A DNA stretch of 64,000 nt from an uncultured Bacilli bacterium (GCA_944349335.1 CALVMW010000001.1:1-64000); one strand, 5' to 3'. Positions 15,670 through 24,634 are shown, numbered from the stretch's first letter. Notes: generated by a model not told the origin, from the letters alone. Program-made: numbers and translations.

Positions 15670-16513
15670 AAATTATATTCTTATCGATGATAGTATCGAA
15701 CGTGTAACAATCCCTGACTTTTTTGACAGGATTGCTTATATTGCCCATAATTGTTATCAAGTTGAAACTAAAGAGCATGATAAAAATATTGCCTTTATCA
15801 TGAGACTGATAAACAATGGGCACTTAGCTATGATGGAGCATTATAGGTTCGTTATAAAAGTTGATAAAGAATATTATGATGAAGTTTTTTCAATCGGTGA
15901 TCCTTTTTTAACTTTAAAGAAGATTGATGATGAGTATTATATCTCTTATTCTGTCCGTCCTTTGATCGAACATAGAAACGATGAAAGATATTATAAACTT
16001 ATTTTGTCTTTACCAGCCGATGTAAAAAAAGAGATTTTTTCAATAGATGATTTATCTTTATATCCTCTAATTGATGATTTAAAAGGTGGAGACGAGTTAT
16101 TCTATTATACTTATCATCTTATTACTGATAGAGGTGTAACTCATGAAATAGTCCGTCATCGTCTTTGTTCTTTCGCTCAAGAGTCTACTCGCTATTGTAA
16201 CTATACCAAAAATAAGTTTTCTAACTCCTTAACTTTTATAAAGCCTATTGATTATGAAGAAAAAAAAGAAATCTACGATAATTATTATCATGTTTGTACA
16301 GAAACATATTTTGATTTAATCGAAAGCGGTTCAGCTCCAGAGATTGCAAGAAGTGTTCTTCCTAACTCCTTAAAGGCTTCGATAATGGTTACTTGTTCTA
16401 TAAAAGAATGGAAGTATATATTTGATTTACGTACTTCAACTCATGCCCACCCTGATATTCGCAGAGTTATGAATAAAGTTCGTGATGACATGAGTAAAAG
16501 AGGTTTAATATGA
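15662..16513 (+). CDS. thyX: Flavin-dependent thymidylate synthase ThyX
   Basis: ThyX makes dTMP from dUMP using FAD, NADPH and methylenetetrahydrofolate. The signature RHRLCSFAQES fits the ThyX motif RHR-x7-S, followed by RYCNYT. The protein is about 283 residues, somewhat longer than many ThyX. Two consecutive ATGs (15659, 15662) are possible; AAAAGGA (15648-15654) has better spacing to 15662. The start overlaps the end of pheT. Presence of ThyX, which regenerates tetrahydrofolate directly, fits organisms with reduced folate metabolism. No thyA is in this window. Confidence 0.95.
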   Translation: MNRNYILIDDSIERVTIPDFFDRIAYIAHNCYQVETKEHDKNIAFIMRLINNGHLAMMEHYRFVIKVDKEYYDEVFSIGDPFLTLKKIDDEYYISYSVRPLIEHRNDERYYKLILSLPADVKKEIFSIDDLSLYPLIDDLKGGDELFYYTYHLITDRGVTHEIVRHRLCSFAQESTRYCNYTKNKFSNSLTFIKPIDYEEKKEIYDNYYHVCTETYFDLIESGSAPEIARSVLPNSLKASIMVTCSIKEWKYIFDLRTSTHAHPDIRRVMNKVRDDMSKRGLI

Positions 16514-16983
16514 AAAAGCTTGACCATATCTACATCGATCCCATAAATCTTCTTCATAAAAAAGATGGCGATGTTTTACCTGTTGAATTTACTGATAAAG
16601 ATCTCTCCATCTTAAAAGGTGTTAATAAGGTCGAGGCTGAAATTGATGTACATATTTCTGGTGCTTCTCCAATATATGAATTATCGATCTATCTCGATGG
16701 TAAATTTATTTTTTCTGATGGAAGAATTGAAGAATTTAGTGATGATTGTGATTGCATAATCAATGAAGAAGATCCATCAGCGAGCGATATAAATTGTGAT
16801 AAAAATAGGTTATACGATTTGAAACCTGTCGCTTTAGCTCTATTATATGACGCTTATAATTCTATGATGGAGAATAGCGAGTCTATTATTACTGATGATT
16901 ATATTCTTGTAAGTGAAGAAGAGCATCAAAAGAGAAAGAGTGACTTATTTGCTGAATATAATAAGCTTCATGAGGATAAGTGA
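16510..16983 (+). CDS. YceD/DUF177-like protein (tentative)
   Basis: A 157-residue acidic protein whose layout resembles the YceD (DUF177) family: an N-terminal segment, a central antiparallel part (KVEAEIDVHISGASPIYELS), cysteine pairs around residues 79-81 and 97, and LKPVALALLYDAYN, similar to the DL-x-P helix of that family. YceD is normally encoded before rpmF (L32) and linked to 23S rRNA accumulation. Here no rpmF follows; a terminator comes instead. The similarity is weak and the call is tentative. Start ATGA overlaps the thyX stop. Confidence 0.45.
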   Translation: MKKLDHIYIDPINLLHKKDGDVLPVEFTDKDLSILKGVNKVEAEIDVHISGASPIYELSIYLDGKFIFSDGRIEEFSDDCDCIINEEDPSASDINCDKNRLYDLKPVALALLYDAYNSMMENSESIITDDYILVSEEEHQKRKSDLFAEYNKLHEDK

Positions 16984-17010
16984 TTTCTTTTAATAAATAG
17001 TCCGTTTATT

Positions 17011-17035
17011 AGAGAGGTCAATCCTCTCTTTTTTT
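17011..17035 (+). terminator. Terminator of ftsQAZ-pheST-thyX run
   Basis: AGAGAGG (17011-17017), loop TCAAT, CCTCTCT (17023-17029), then TTTTTT. Strong intrinsic terminator ending the plus-strand run that starts at ftsQ. Confidence 0.92.
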
Positions 17036-17210
17036 GTGGCTTTATGGATTTTTATAAAAAATATTATAATCTTTATTTTTATGTATTAAAAATGTGATTT
17101 TAAAATAACATTTTATTTCATAAATCATTTATTTATCGATATAAATAATGATAGCAACTTTAATTATTAAAGATAATAGTTAATATACTGATTCTTAAAT
17201 AAATTATGTA
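17036..17210. other. AT-rich noncoding spacer before mraZ
   Basis: About 175 nt of very A+T-rich DNA with stop codons in all frames. It contains a weak imperfect fold, AAAATGT (17089-17095) with ACATTTT (17108-17114). No gene, tRNA or convincing promoter was seen before the mraZ operator region. Confidence 0.6.
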
Positions 17211-17269
17211 AAATGGTAAAAAGATTGCTTAAAGTGGTAATGTGGTGTATAATTATGGGCGAAAGTGGT
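17211..17269 (+). promoter_or_regulatory. mraZ promoter with phased MraZ-box-like repeats
   Basis: TTGCTT (17225-17230), 17-nt spacer, TATAAT (17248-17253); start point near 17260. Around it lie TGG-containing boxes: AAATGGT (17211), AAAGTGGT (17231), TGTGG (17241), ATGGG (17255), AAAGTGGT (17262). The TGG cores at 17214, 17235, 17256 and 17266 are 21, 21 and 10 bp apart, that is, on one helix face. The AAAGTGG form matches the MraZ box described in Mollicutes (AAAGTG[T/G]). Autoregulation by MraZ is the likely role. Confidence 0.75.
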
Positions 17270-17275
17270 AGATAT

Positions 17276-17710
17276 ATGTTTTACGGACAGAAAGAAGTAG
17301 TTATCGACGAAAAAGCTCGTTTGATGCTACCATCAAGTTATCGCGATGGATTTAAAGATAATATCTGTTATCTTTCACTAGGTCTAGATAACTGCCTTGA
17401 AGTATATCCTCAGAGCGTCTACGAAAAAAAAGTAGAGAAGATTACTTCACTAAATGATTTTGATCCTTCTGCACGTAAAGTTAAAAGAACATTTTTATCT
17501 AATACTTTCGAGGTAAATATCGACTCTCATCATAGAATTTTACTTCCTAAAAATTTGATGGTGAAAGTTGGTATTAAGCGTCAAGTTATCGTCGTGGGTA
17601 TGTTTGATCGTCTAGAGATATGGGATTATGACAGATTCCAAGAAGAGTCTTTAGAAGAAGAAAAAAGCTTTGCTGACGATTCGATGAAATTGGTTCAAAA
17701 TGAAAAATGA
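17276..17710 (+). CDS. mraZ: Transcriptional regulator MraZ
   Basis: MraZ is a double-AbrB-fold DNA-binding protein that controls the division gene cluster. The product from ATG 17276 is 144 residues, the normal length, and begins MFYGQKEVVIDEKARLMLPS, matching the usual MF-x-G start. The two AbrB/SpoVT half-repeats are visible (DEKARLMLPSSYR, about 10-22, and DSHHRILLPKNL). In-frame starts further upstream would lie at or before the promoter TATAAT and are rejected. AAAGTGGTAG just upstream is both an operator-like box and the only, weak, Shine-Dalgarno. The stop overlaps rsmH by 11 nt. Confidence 0.92.
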   Translation: MFYGQKEVVIDEKARLMLPSSYRDGFKDNICYLSLGLDNCLEVYPQSVYEKKVEKITSLNDFDPSARKVKRTFLSNTFEVNIDSHHRILLPKNLMVKVGIKRQVIVVGMFDRLEIWDYDRFQEESLEEEKSFADDSMKLVQNEK

Positions 17711-18653
17711 GTTTGATTTTCATCAGCCAGTATTGCTAGAGGAAGTTCTTTCATTTGTAGATCACAAAAAATGTACATTTATTGATCTGACATTAGGAAG
17801 AGCCGGACACTCCCTCGAGATTCTAAAAAAGATTTCAGAAGGATCTTGTTATGTCGGTGTCGATTACGATCAAAAGGCTATCGATTACTCTTCAAAATTA
17901 CTTGAAAGCTACTCTTCAAAATGCTCTTTAAATTTTATTCATTCCTCTTATGCTAATGCCTTTAGTAAGATTTATGAGCTCGGTATTAAGAGCGCTGATT
18001 ACATTTTAATGGATATCGGTGTCTCTTCACCACAATTCGATGATCCTGAACGTGGTTTCTCCTATCGCTATAATGCTTATTTAGATATGAGAATGGATCA
18101 AAGGCAGGAAAAAACAGCGAGTATAGTTGTTAACACATATTCTGCTGATGAACTTGAAGAGGTGTTTACTAAAACCCAGTGCCCATGTGCGAGAAGAGTT
18201 GCTAGACGCATAGTCGAGGAGAGAGGAAAAAAGGAGATTAAAGAAACCTTTGAACTTGTAGACATCATTCGTTCTGCACTTCCTTTTCATGAGTTAAACA
18301 AAAAAGGACATCCAGCTAAACAATTTTTCTTAGCTTTGCGTTATGAAGTTAATAATGAGTTAAAAGAGCTAGAAAAGGGTTTAGAAGAAAGCCTTGATTT
18401 TCTTTCTTTGAATGGTAGACTTATCGTTATTTCCTTTAATTATCAGGAAGATAAAATTGTTAAAGAACACTTTAATAGGAGAGCTAAAAAAACTCCTATC
18501 GATAAGAGAATACCAGTTATTGAGGAAGAAAAGTTATCTTATTTAAATCTTACAAAAAAGCCTATTGTTCCATCTGAAGAAGAATTAGAGAGGAATAATA
18601 GAGCTAAATCCGCCATTATGCGCGTGATAGAAAGGATAGATGATGAAAGATAG
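17700..18653 (+). CDS. rsmH: 16S rRNA (cytosine1402-N4)-methyltransferase RsmH (MraW)
   Basis: RsmH methylates N4 of C1402 in the 16S rRNA decoding centre using SAM. The 317-residue product begins FHQPVLLEEVLSF, the family N-terminus, with a SAM-binding region IDLTLGRAGHS (usually D-x-T-x-G-x-GGH-S; here RA replaces one Gly) and conserved MDIGVSSPQFD and RYEVNNEL segments. It overlaps the mraZ end and the downstream small gene. The order mraZ-rsmH-ftsL is classic for the start of the dcw cluster. Confidence 0.96.
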   Translation: MKNEFDFHQPVLLEEVLSFVDHKKCTFIDLTLGRAGHSLEILKKISEGSCYVGVDYDQKAIDYSSKLLESYSSKCSLNFIHSSYANAFSKIYELGIKSADYILMDIGVSSPQFDDPERGFSYRYNAYLDMRMDQRQEKTASIVVNTYSADELEEVFTKTQCPCARRVARRIVEERGKKEIKETFELVDIIRSALPFHELNKKGHPAKQFFLALRYEVNNELKELEKGLEESLDFLSLNGRLIVISFNYQEDKIVKEHFNRRAKKTPIDKRIPVIEEEKLSYLNLTKKPIVPSEEELERNNRAKSAIMRVIERIDDER

Positions 18654-18846
18654 ATTGACTAAATCTAACTGCAAAAAAGCAAACCATCGTTTAAAAAGAG
18701 CGGCTTTAGTCATCTTTTCCTTTTGCGTGACACTTGGAATTGTTTCACTTTCAATAATGCTGACAAAAGAAGAAAATCCAATTTTAACTGAGTTTAAAGG
18801 GCCTGTACAGATCGAGTACGTCCGTGTTCAAAATGATAAAATCTGA
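18643..18846 (+). CDS. Small membrane protein in ftsL position
   Basis: A 67-residue protein with a basic N-terminus (about 1-20), one membrane helix (about 21-43) and a short external tail. Position right after rsmH is where ftsL sits in Bacilli. However, it lacks the long external coiled coil of FtsL (about 50-60 residues), so it is either a truncated FtsL or an unrelated protein. ATG at 18643 has AAAGGA 6 nt upstream; ATG 18640 is possible but poorly spaced. No penicillin-binding protein or mur genes follow; a terminator ends the run. Confidence 0.6.
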   Translation: MKDRLTKSNCKKANHRLKRAALVIFSFCVTLGIVSLSIMLTKEENPILTEFKGPVQIEYVRVQNDKI

Positions 18847-18899
18847 TCACAGTAGATCGTGTGATAAAACCTCCTTTCATTCAAGATAAACTTGAAAAC

Positions 18900-18930
18900 A
18901 AAAAAGACCAGTTCAGCCCTGGTCTTTTTT
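18900..18930. terminator. Bidirectional terminator between ftsL-like gene and thrS
   Basis: AAAAAAGACCAG (18900-18911), loop TTCAGCC, CTGGTCTTTTTT (18919-18930). The 12-bp symmetric stem with A and T tracts serves both the plus-strand mraZ run and the minus-strand pyk-ROK-thrS run. Confidence 0.95.
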
Positions 18931-18946
18931 GATAGTTTAATTCTTT

Positions 18947-20884
18947 TTAGTCTTCGTAGGAACGAGTAAGATGTTTTTCTTTAATGTCAGCTAGGATGAG
19001 TTTTACAAACTGTTCTCTACTTATCATCTTAGTTCTCTTTTCACCATGGATACGATAAGTGACGAGATCTTCTTCATATTCTTTCTTACCGATAACTAGA
19101 GTGTAGGAGACCTTCATCTGTTGTGAGTCATGGATACGATAGGAGAGATTTTCATTACGCGAATCAACTTTTACTCTTATACCTAACTCTTTAAGTTCAG
19201 CACAGAGTTTTTCTGAATATTTTAATTGGCTTTCATCATTAGTAGCGACAGGTAAGATTCTTACTTGTTCAGGTGCTAACCAAGTAGGGAAGGAACCTTT
19301 GAAGTTTTCAGTGATAATACCGACGAATCTTTCGATAGAACCGAAGATCGCACGATGGAGCATAACAGGTTCTTTCTTGTTGCCATCTTTATCAACATAA
19401 GTGAGACCGAAACGATGAGGAAGTTGCATATCTAATTGGATAGTACCACACTGCCAGACACGATTAAGAGAATCACGGAATTTAAAGTCAAGTTTAGGTC
19501 CATAGAATGCACCATCACCTTCATTGATTTGATAAGGAATATTGTTTTCTTCTAAGCAAGTCTTGAGTTCTTTTTCAGCTTTATTCCAAGTTGAAATTTT
19601 ACCGACATACTTATCTAAAGGGCGGGTAGAAAGTTCGATATGGTAATCAAGACCAAAGATCTTATAAACATTATCAAAAATCTTAAGCAAACGGCGGACT
19701 TCTTCTTCAATTTGATCATAGGCGATGAAGATATGAGCATCATCTTGAGTGAAGCAACGGACACGGAAAAGACCGTTTAAAGCACCGCTCGCTTCATGAC
19801 GATGAACTAAACCTAATTCCGCAAATCTTAAAGGTAAATCACGATAAGAATGGAGAGAATTTTGATAGCACAAGATTGCGCCAGGGCAATTCATCGGTTT
19901 GATAGCGAAAGGCTTTCCGTCTATCTTTGTGATGTACATGTTTTTCTTGTACTCTCTCCAGTGACCGCTAGTTTCCCAAAGTTCACGAGAAAGAATCTCA
20001 GGAGTCTTAACGACATCATAGCCAGTTTCCATCATAAGATTCCACCAGAACTCTTCAAGTTCATGACGTAAAATCATTCCGTTAGGAAGCCAGAAGGGGA
20101 AACCAGGACCATAATCAGAAATCATAAATAACTGCATATCACGACCTATCTTCTTATGATCTCTTTCTTTTCTTTCTTCTAAAATCTGAAGGTAATCTTG
20201 AAGATCTTTTTCAGAGAAGAATGCAGTACCATAGATACGGGTCATCGTATCGTTATTTTTATCACCTTTAAAGTAGCAAGCTGAAAGTGACATCAATTTA
20301 ACAGCTTTAATATCACCTGTTGAAGCCATATGAGGACCTAAACAAAGATCAGCAAAATCGCCCTGACGATAAATAGTTAATTTCTTTCCATCATCAGAAA
20401 GCTCATCGATATGGATAAGCTTATATTTTTGATCTTTAAATATTTCTTTGGCTTCTTCTTTGCTTACATGGATGCGTTCAATCTTTTGATTCTCTTTGAT
20501 AATCTTCTTCATCTCTTCTTCAATTCTTGGAAGATCAGTTGTTTCTGAGATAGGAGAAGAGAAACGAATATCATAGAAGAAACCTTCTTCAGTAGAAGGT
20601 CCGTAACCAAATTGAGCATCGGGATAAAGATGTTTAACTGCTTCAGCTAAAAGGTGAGCAGCTGAATGCCTTAATACAGGTAAAGCTTTTTCATCTTTTT
20701 TTGTGATGATAGTAAGCTTGGCATTGTCAGGTAATATTTCATCTTTATCAAAATATTCATCATTAACAATGGCACAGATCATATTGTTGGCTAAAGAGAG
20801 TGAAATCTTCTTTGCAGCATCTAATGCCGTACTTTCGTCATTTAATTCCAAAATGGAGTTATCAGGTAGAATTATTTTTTTCAT
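18947..20884 (-). CDS. thrS: Threonyl-tRNA synthetase
   Basis: Class II synthetase that charges tRNA-Thr. The 645-residue protein has all usual parts: N-terminal TGS domain (about 1-60), editing domain with RHSAAHLLAEA and the downstream ACYFKGD Cys segment (about 75-230), catalytic core (about 240-535; MNCPGAI, RHEASGALNGLFRVR, FTQDDAHIF) and C-terminal anticodon-binding domain. It is the last gene of the pyk-ROK-thrS run, 11 nt after the ROK gene, so no room exists for a T-box leader. Confidence 0.98.
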   Translation of the reverse strand: MKKIILPDNSILELNDESTALDAAKKISLSLANNMICAIVNDEYFDKDEILPDNAKLTIITKKDEKALPVLRHSAAHLLAEAVKHLYPDAQFGYGPSTEEGFFYDIRFSSPISETTDLPRIEEEMKKIIKENQKIERIHVSKEEAKEIFKDQKYKLIHIDELSDDGKKLTIYRQGDFADLCLGPHMASTGDIKAVKLMSLSACYFKGDKNNDTMTRIYGTAFFSEKDLQDYLQILEERKERDHKKIGRDMQLFMISDYGPGFPFWLPNGMILRHELEEFWWNLMMETGYDVVKTPEILSRELWETSGHWREYKKNMYITKIDGKPFAIKPMNCPGAILCYQNSLHSYRDLPLRFAELGLVHRHEASGALNGLFRVRCFTQDDAHIFIAYDQIEEEVRRLLKIFDNVYKIFGLDYHIELSTRPLDKYVGKISTWNKAEKELKTCLEENNIPYQINEGDGAFYGPKLDFKFRDSLNRVWQCGTIQLDMQLPHRFGLTYVDKDGNKKEPVMLHRAIFGSIERFVGIITENFKGSFPTWLAPEQVRILPVATNDESQLKYSEKLCAELKELGIRVKVDSRNENLSYRIHDSQQMKVSYTLVIGKKEYEEDLVTYRIHGEKRTKMISREQFVKLILADIKEKHLTRSYED

Positions 20885-20895
20885 GATTGTATTTT

Positions 20896-21771
20896 TTATT
20901 TTTCGAGCTCGTATAATGCGAGACTTGCAGCACCAGCTAAGCCGACATCTTGCTTATAAGCAGCATCATTTAAGATGATAGGATTAAGATGCCAGTAGCT
21001 GATCTGTTCATTAGCTAACCTTTCTAAATCATTCTTAAAAACATCTTTAGATTTCCAAGCACCACCAGAGATAGCGTATGATTCAAGATTAAAGAGAAGT
21101 TGAAGATTGCTGAAGAACGTAGCTAAAAGGTGAATCCAAATATCATAGATTCGCATCGCATCTTTATCCTTTTTGCGGCAAAGATCAAAGAAAGCGGCGG
21201 CGTTTTCAACTTCTAAACCTTCAAGATGACATAATCTTTTAATACCGTTACCAGAGCAAAGGTACTCAGTCTCATATCTCTCACCTTTATAGTAGAGAGC
21301 TAGTCTTCCGCCTTCCATCGGTAAGTCAAGCATCTCACCATTAGTGACAATACCTAAACCGATACCAGATGAAATAGTAATAAAAGCTGAATCCTTATTT
21401 CCTTTATTAGCGCCAAAACGATATTCAACATAAGCAGAACAATTACCATCGTTAGCGATACGGATAGCTTTACCAGGATATTTTTCTTTGAAGAGAGAAT
21501 AGAAGTCATATCCATTTTCAAGTTCAAGATTTCCGCAGCGACCAACTTTATTATGGTAAACGATACCGCAGATAGACATACCTATAGCATCAAATGATAA
21601 AGAGCATTCTTTTTGGCATTCATCGATAAGTTCAACGATAGTATCAAAAAGTTTTTTTCCATCTCCATGAACTGTCGGAACTCTTTTAACAGCATGAATA
21701 TTAAGATTTTCGTCTAAAATAGCGACGCGGAGATTAGTACCTCCGCAGTCGATAGAAACTACATTTTTCAT
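20896..21771 (-). CDS. ROK-family sugar kinase
   Basis: A 291-residue ROK (repressor, ORF, kinase) family protein, probably phosphorylating glucose or a related hexose. The N-terminal phosphate loop reads DCGGTNLRVAI and a second conserved patch is SSGIGLGIVTNGE. The zinc-binding CxCGxxGC signature of most ROK glucokinases is not complete: the region reads YLCSGNGIKRL with a single Cys. No N-terminal helix-turn-helix is present, so it is a kinase, not a repressor. It lies 2 nt after pyk in the same orientation, consistent with a glycolytic role; sugar specificity is unknown. Confidence 0.82.
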   Translation of the reverse strand: MKNVVSIDCGGTNLRVAILDENLNIHAVKRVPTVHGDGKKLFDTIVELIDECQKECSLSFDAIGMSICGIVYHNKVGRCGNLELENGYDFYSLFKEKYPGKAIRIANDGNCSAYVEYRFGANKGNKDSAFITISSGIGLGIVTNGEMLDLPMEGGRLALYYKGERYETEYLCSGNGIKRLCHLEGLEVENAAAFFDLCRKKDKDAMRIYDIWIHLLATFFSNLQLLFNLESYAISGGAWKSKDVFKNDLERLANEQISYWHLNPIILNDAAYKQDVGLAGAASLALYELEK

Positions 21772-21773
21772 AA

Positions 21774-23237
21774 TTAATCTGTTTCAGTAGCATCGTTATC
21801 ATTGATAGATAAGACCTTGATAAAGTTAGTTTTACCGGCGCCGACAGGAGTACCACCAGTAAGGATAATCTTTGAACCCTTTTCAATATTGTAATCTTTA
21901 GCGATCTTTAAAGCTAAAACTTCCATCTCTTCAACAAATTGCGGGACCTTCTTAACAAGATAAGGATAATCAGCATAATAGAGCATGGAGTGAGCTAAGA
22001 CATCGCGATCAGAAGAGACGACAAAGACAGGGCAAGTAGGACGTGTCTTAGAGATGCGGATAGCTGTTGAACCAGAGACAGAGAAGCAGACGATGAGCTT
22101 AGCGTTAACTAAGATAGCAGTATCAGCGACAGAAGCAGAGATAGCGTCACTAGTACTCTTGCCAGAAGATTCAAAAGCTAAGTGAGAAGCAGCTTCATAA
22201 TTGAAGTGTTCTTCCATAGTCTTAGCGATACGAGCCTGCATTGAAACAGCTTCAACAGGATAGTCACCATTAGCAGATTCGCCAGAGAGCATAACTGAAT
22301 CAGTACCTTCATCAATCGACCAAGCGACGTCGCTAACTTCAGCACGGGTCGGATAAGGATTACGGATCATACTATCGAGCATCTGAGTAGCAGTGATGAC
22401 AGGTTTTCCTAACTTACGGCACTCTTGAATGATATATCTCTGATAAACAGGAACCATTTCCGGAGGAATTTCAATACCTAAATCACCACGGGCGATCATG
22501 ATACCATCAGACTCACGGATGATAGCATCGAGATTTTCAATAGCTTCAGTATTCTCAACTTTTGAGAAAATCATGATATTATCGCCGCCATGTTCATGGA
22601 ACAAAGCTCTAATTTCCTTAATATCTTGAACATTACGAACAAAGGAAGCTGAGCAAAGATCGACGTGGTTTTGGCAACCGAAGATAAGGTCAGCGCGATC
22701 CTGGGGTGAAAGATAATCCATAGATAAGTGAGCGCCAGGACAATTGACACCTCTCTTGTCGTTGCAGGTGTGAGTATTTAAGGCACGGACAATAAGTTCA
22801 TGTTTTTCCTCATCTTTATCAATAACTTCAAATTCGAGGTTACCATCGTCTAAACGGATGTGAGAAGAGATATTTGCATCATCGTAAAGCTTAGTATAGG
22901 TGACACCGAAAGCTTTGTTGTTACCGACCTTTTCTGTTCCCATATAGATACGGCAAATATCGCCTTCAGTAAAAGTGGCCTTACCACCTTCAAATTTACC
23001 AGTACGAATTTCAGGTCCTTTTGTATCAAGGCAGATAGGAATAATAATATTTTCTTCCTCTTCAATCTCTCTTAGAGTGTTAATCTTTGCTAATTGTTCA
23101 GCATGATCACCATGTGAGAAATTTAGACGCATACAAGTCATACCAGCGCCGAGAAGCTTTTTAAGCATCTCTTTCTTCTGGGATGCAGGACCGATAGTAC
23201 AGACAATCTTCGTTTTTTTGTCAATTCTGTAGTTCAT
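21774..23237 (-). CDS. pyk: Pyruvate kinase
   Basis: Glycolytic enzyme converting phosphoenolpyruvate and ADP to pyruvate and ATP. The 487-residue product has the N-terminal TKIVCTIGPAS and NFSHGDH segments, the active-site lysine region IMIFSKVENTEAI, IARGDLGIEIP, and the ATQMLDSMIRNPYPTRAEVSDVA motif split over a standard TIM barrel with an inserted B domain, then a C-terminal regulatory domain. It lacks the extra PEP-utilising C-terminal domain of Bacillus enzymes. Shine-Dalgarno GAAGGAGAG is clear. First gene of the pyk-ROK-thrS run. Confidence 0.98.
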   Translation of the reverse strand: MNYRIDKKTKIVCTIGPASQKKEMLKKLLGAGMTCMRLNFSHGDHAEQLAKINTLREIEEEENIIIPICLDTKGPEIRTGKFEGGKATFTEGDICRIYMGTEKVGNNKAFGVTYTKLYDDANISSHIRLDDGNLEFEVIDKDEEKHELIVRALNTHTCNDKRGVNCPGAHLSMDYLSPQDRADLIFGCQNHVDLCSASFVRNVQDIKEIRALFHEHGGDNIMIFSKVENTEAIENLDAIIRESDGIMIARGDLGIEIPPEMVPVYQRYIIQECRKLGKPVITATQMLDSMIRNPYPTRAEVSDVAWSIDEGTDSVMLSGESANGDYPVEAVSMQARIAKTMEEHFNYEAASHLAFESSGKSTSDAISASVADTAILVNAKLIVCFSVSGSTAIRISKTRPTCPVFVVSSDRDVLAHSMLYYADYPYLVKKVPQFVEEMEVLALKIAKDYNIEKGSKIILTGGTPVGAGKTNFIKVLSINDNDATETD

Positions 23238-23306
23238 GTTTCTCTCCTTCTTTCAGTACAGAACATAGTTCCACTTCATATAAGTGATGTAAAAACAACT
23301 CTAAAT

Positions 23307-23335
23307 ATTTTAATATTTCTTACATATAAAAGCAA
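23307..23335 (-). promoter_or_regulatory. Candidate promoter for pyk-ROK-thrS
   Basis: On the minus strand TTGCTT (23335-23330), 17-nt spacer, TAAAAT (23312-23307); the leader would be about 63 nt. Within it lies the inverted repeat CACTT-CATAT-AAGTG (23272-23286), which could be an operator; this is speculative. Confidence 0.5.
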
Positions 23336-23449
23336 TTTTATAAAAGAAAAATATCAAGTCATTTTTCATCTTTATCTAGATGGTATTAAATAAAAAGGTT
23401 TATGTTATCATATATAAATACTGAAAGGATAAAAAGGTAAAAAATTGAT

Positions 23450-24634
23450 ATGAGATTTCTTGATAATGACTCTAGTTACTCCCTCGTAGCAGATTTTAAT
23501 CTCAGTATGAATGATGAAGAAGTTTTATTGCTTCTCTATTTGCCGATGATGGGTGGTAAAGCCTATTCTCTTTATCGCTATTTTTTATCTTCGAGTCTAT
23601 TAAAAGAAGAAGAATATTCTTTTTTAACAATAGACCTTCTTTCGGATTTAGATTATGATCAAGAAACCTTTTTAGATTCACTTCGTCGACTTGAAGCTTT
23701 AGGTTTGATCGAAACTTTTTATCGTCAAGCAAGCCAAAATAAAGATAGTCATTATATATATAAGCTTTTCCCGCCTGCCACTCCTCGAAAATTCTTCGAT
23801 GATATTATCTTATCATCCCTTTTAAAGAAGATGGTCGGCGAAAAGAGGATGGCACGCTTAAAAATGATCTTTTTAAAAGCTAAGGATAAAAAACCTAAAG
23901 GTTATAGCGAATTAACTTCTTCTTTTAAAGAGGTATTTTCTTTAGAAGATATCGAAAAAGAAGAAGATAGTGAAATGATAAAAGATAAGAATTATAAAGC
24001 GATTGCGGAGATCGATTTAGCTACTTTAAAGAAAGCTTTAAAAGATAGGAAAATACCTTTATCAATATTTAGTAAAAATATAAAAGATGTCAGAGATTTA
24101 ATCGCATTATACATGATTCCTTTAAATGAAGGAGTGGAAATTATTGAAAAAAACATTGATAGTGCCGGTGTTTTTTATTTCGAGGAATTTAAAAAGGATA
24201 TTCGTTCGTATCGTTCATATTTAAGGGATGATAATAAAAAAGATGATAATTATAAAGGCGGTAAATTCTATCAGATATTGACTACTATCTCTCCAGAACA
24301 ATATCTCTCTATTAGACTTAATGCTAAAGCTCCCGCATACATGTTAGATGAAATTGAAAAGATTAAAAAGGAAACTGGATTACCAAATGCTTTAATCAAC
24401 GTTGTTTTAGATTACTCATTTAGAAAGACTGATAATCGTTTTGTAGAATTGTATATAGAGAAGGTTGCTTATTCTATTCTTTCCAATAATATAACTTCAC
24501 CATATGAAGCGATGACTTTCTTAAATGAACAGGATTATCGTATGAAAAATGAAAAGAAAGTAAAGGTAGATAATAAAGGCGAGGAGAAAGATGATATCGA
24601 TGTAAAGTCTCTCCTTGATAAGGTGATATCATGA
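23450..24634 (+). CDS. dnaB: Replication initiation protein DnaB (Bacilli type)
   Basis: DnaB of Bacilli (not the helicase) works with DnaD and DnaI to load the replicative helicase at oriC. The 394-residue product begins with a winged-helix-like domain (about 1-110) containing LLLYLPMMGGKAYSLYRYF, matching the family's ply-x-x-hiG-x-x-A-x-x-LY pattern, and ends with a DnaD/DnaB C-terminal domain (about 285-360: LPNALINVVLDYSFRKTDNR). The tail is charged. A candidate extended -10 (TGTTATCAT, 23403-23411) precedes it. The stop overlaps the dnaI start (ATGA). This dnaB-dnaI pair is typical of Bacilli. Confidence 0.85.
   Translation: MRFLDNDSSYSLVADFNLSMNDEEVLLLLYLPMMGGKAYSLYRYFLSSSLLKEEEYSFLTIDLLSDLDYDQETFLDSLRRLEALGLIETFYRQASQNKDSHYIYKLFPPATPRKFFDDIILSSLLKKMVGEKRMARLKMIFLKAKDKKPKGYSELTSSFKEVFSLEDIEKEEDSEMIKDKNYKAIAEIDLATLKKALKDRKIPLSIFSKNIKDVRDLIALYMIPLNEGVEIIEKNIDSAGVFYFEEFKKDIRSYRSYLRDDNKKDDNYKGGKFYQILTTISPEQYLSIRLNAKAPAYMLDEIEKIKKETGLPNALINVVLDYSFRKTDNRFVELYIEKVAYSILSNNITSPYEAMTFLNEQDYRMKNEKKVKVDNKGEEKDDIDVKSLLDKVIS

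Noticed and set aside
16984-17010. rpmF (L32) after the YceD-like gene
   Set aside because: No frame with L32 cysteines or sequence is present before the terminator.
17036-17210. Small RNA or tRNA in the spacer before mraZ
   Set aside because: No cloverleaf, no GC-rich stems, no convincing promoter; AT-rich only.
17213-17275. Longer MraZ start (extra 21 residues)
   Set aside because: The upstream start lies before the TATAAT and the predicted transcription start; MraZ normally begins MF-x-G.
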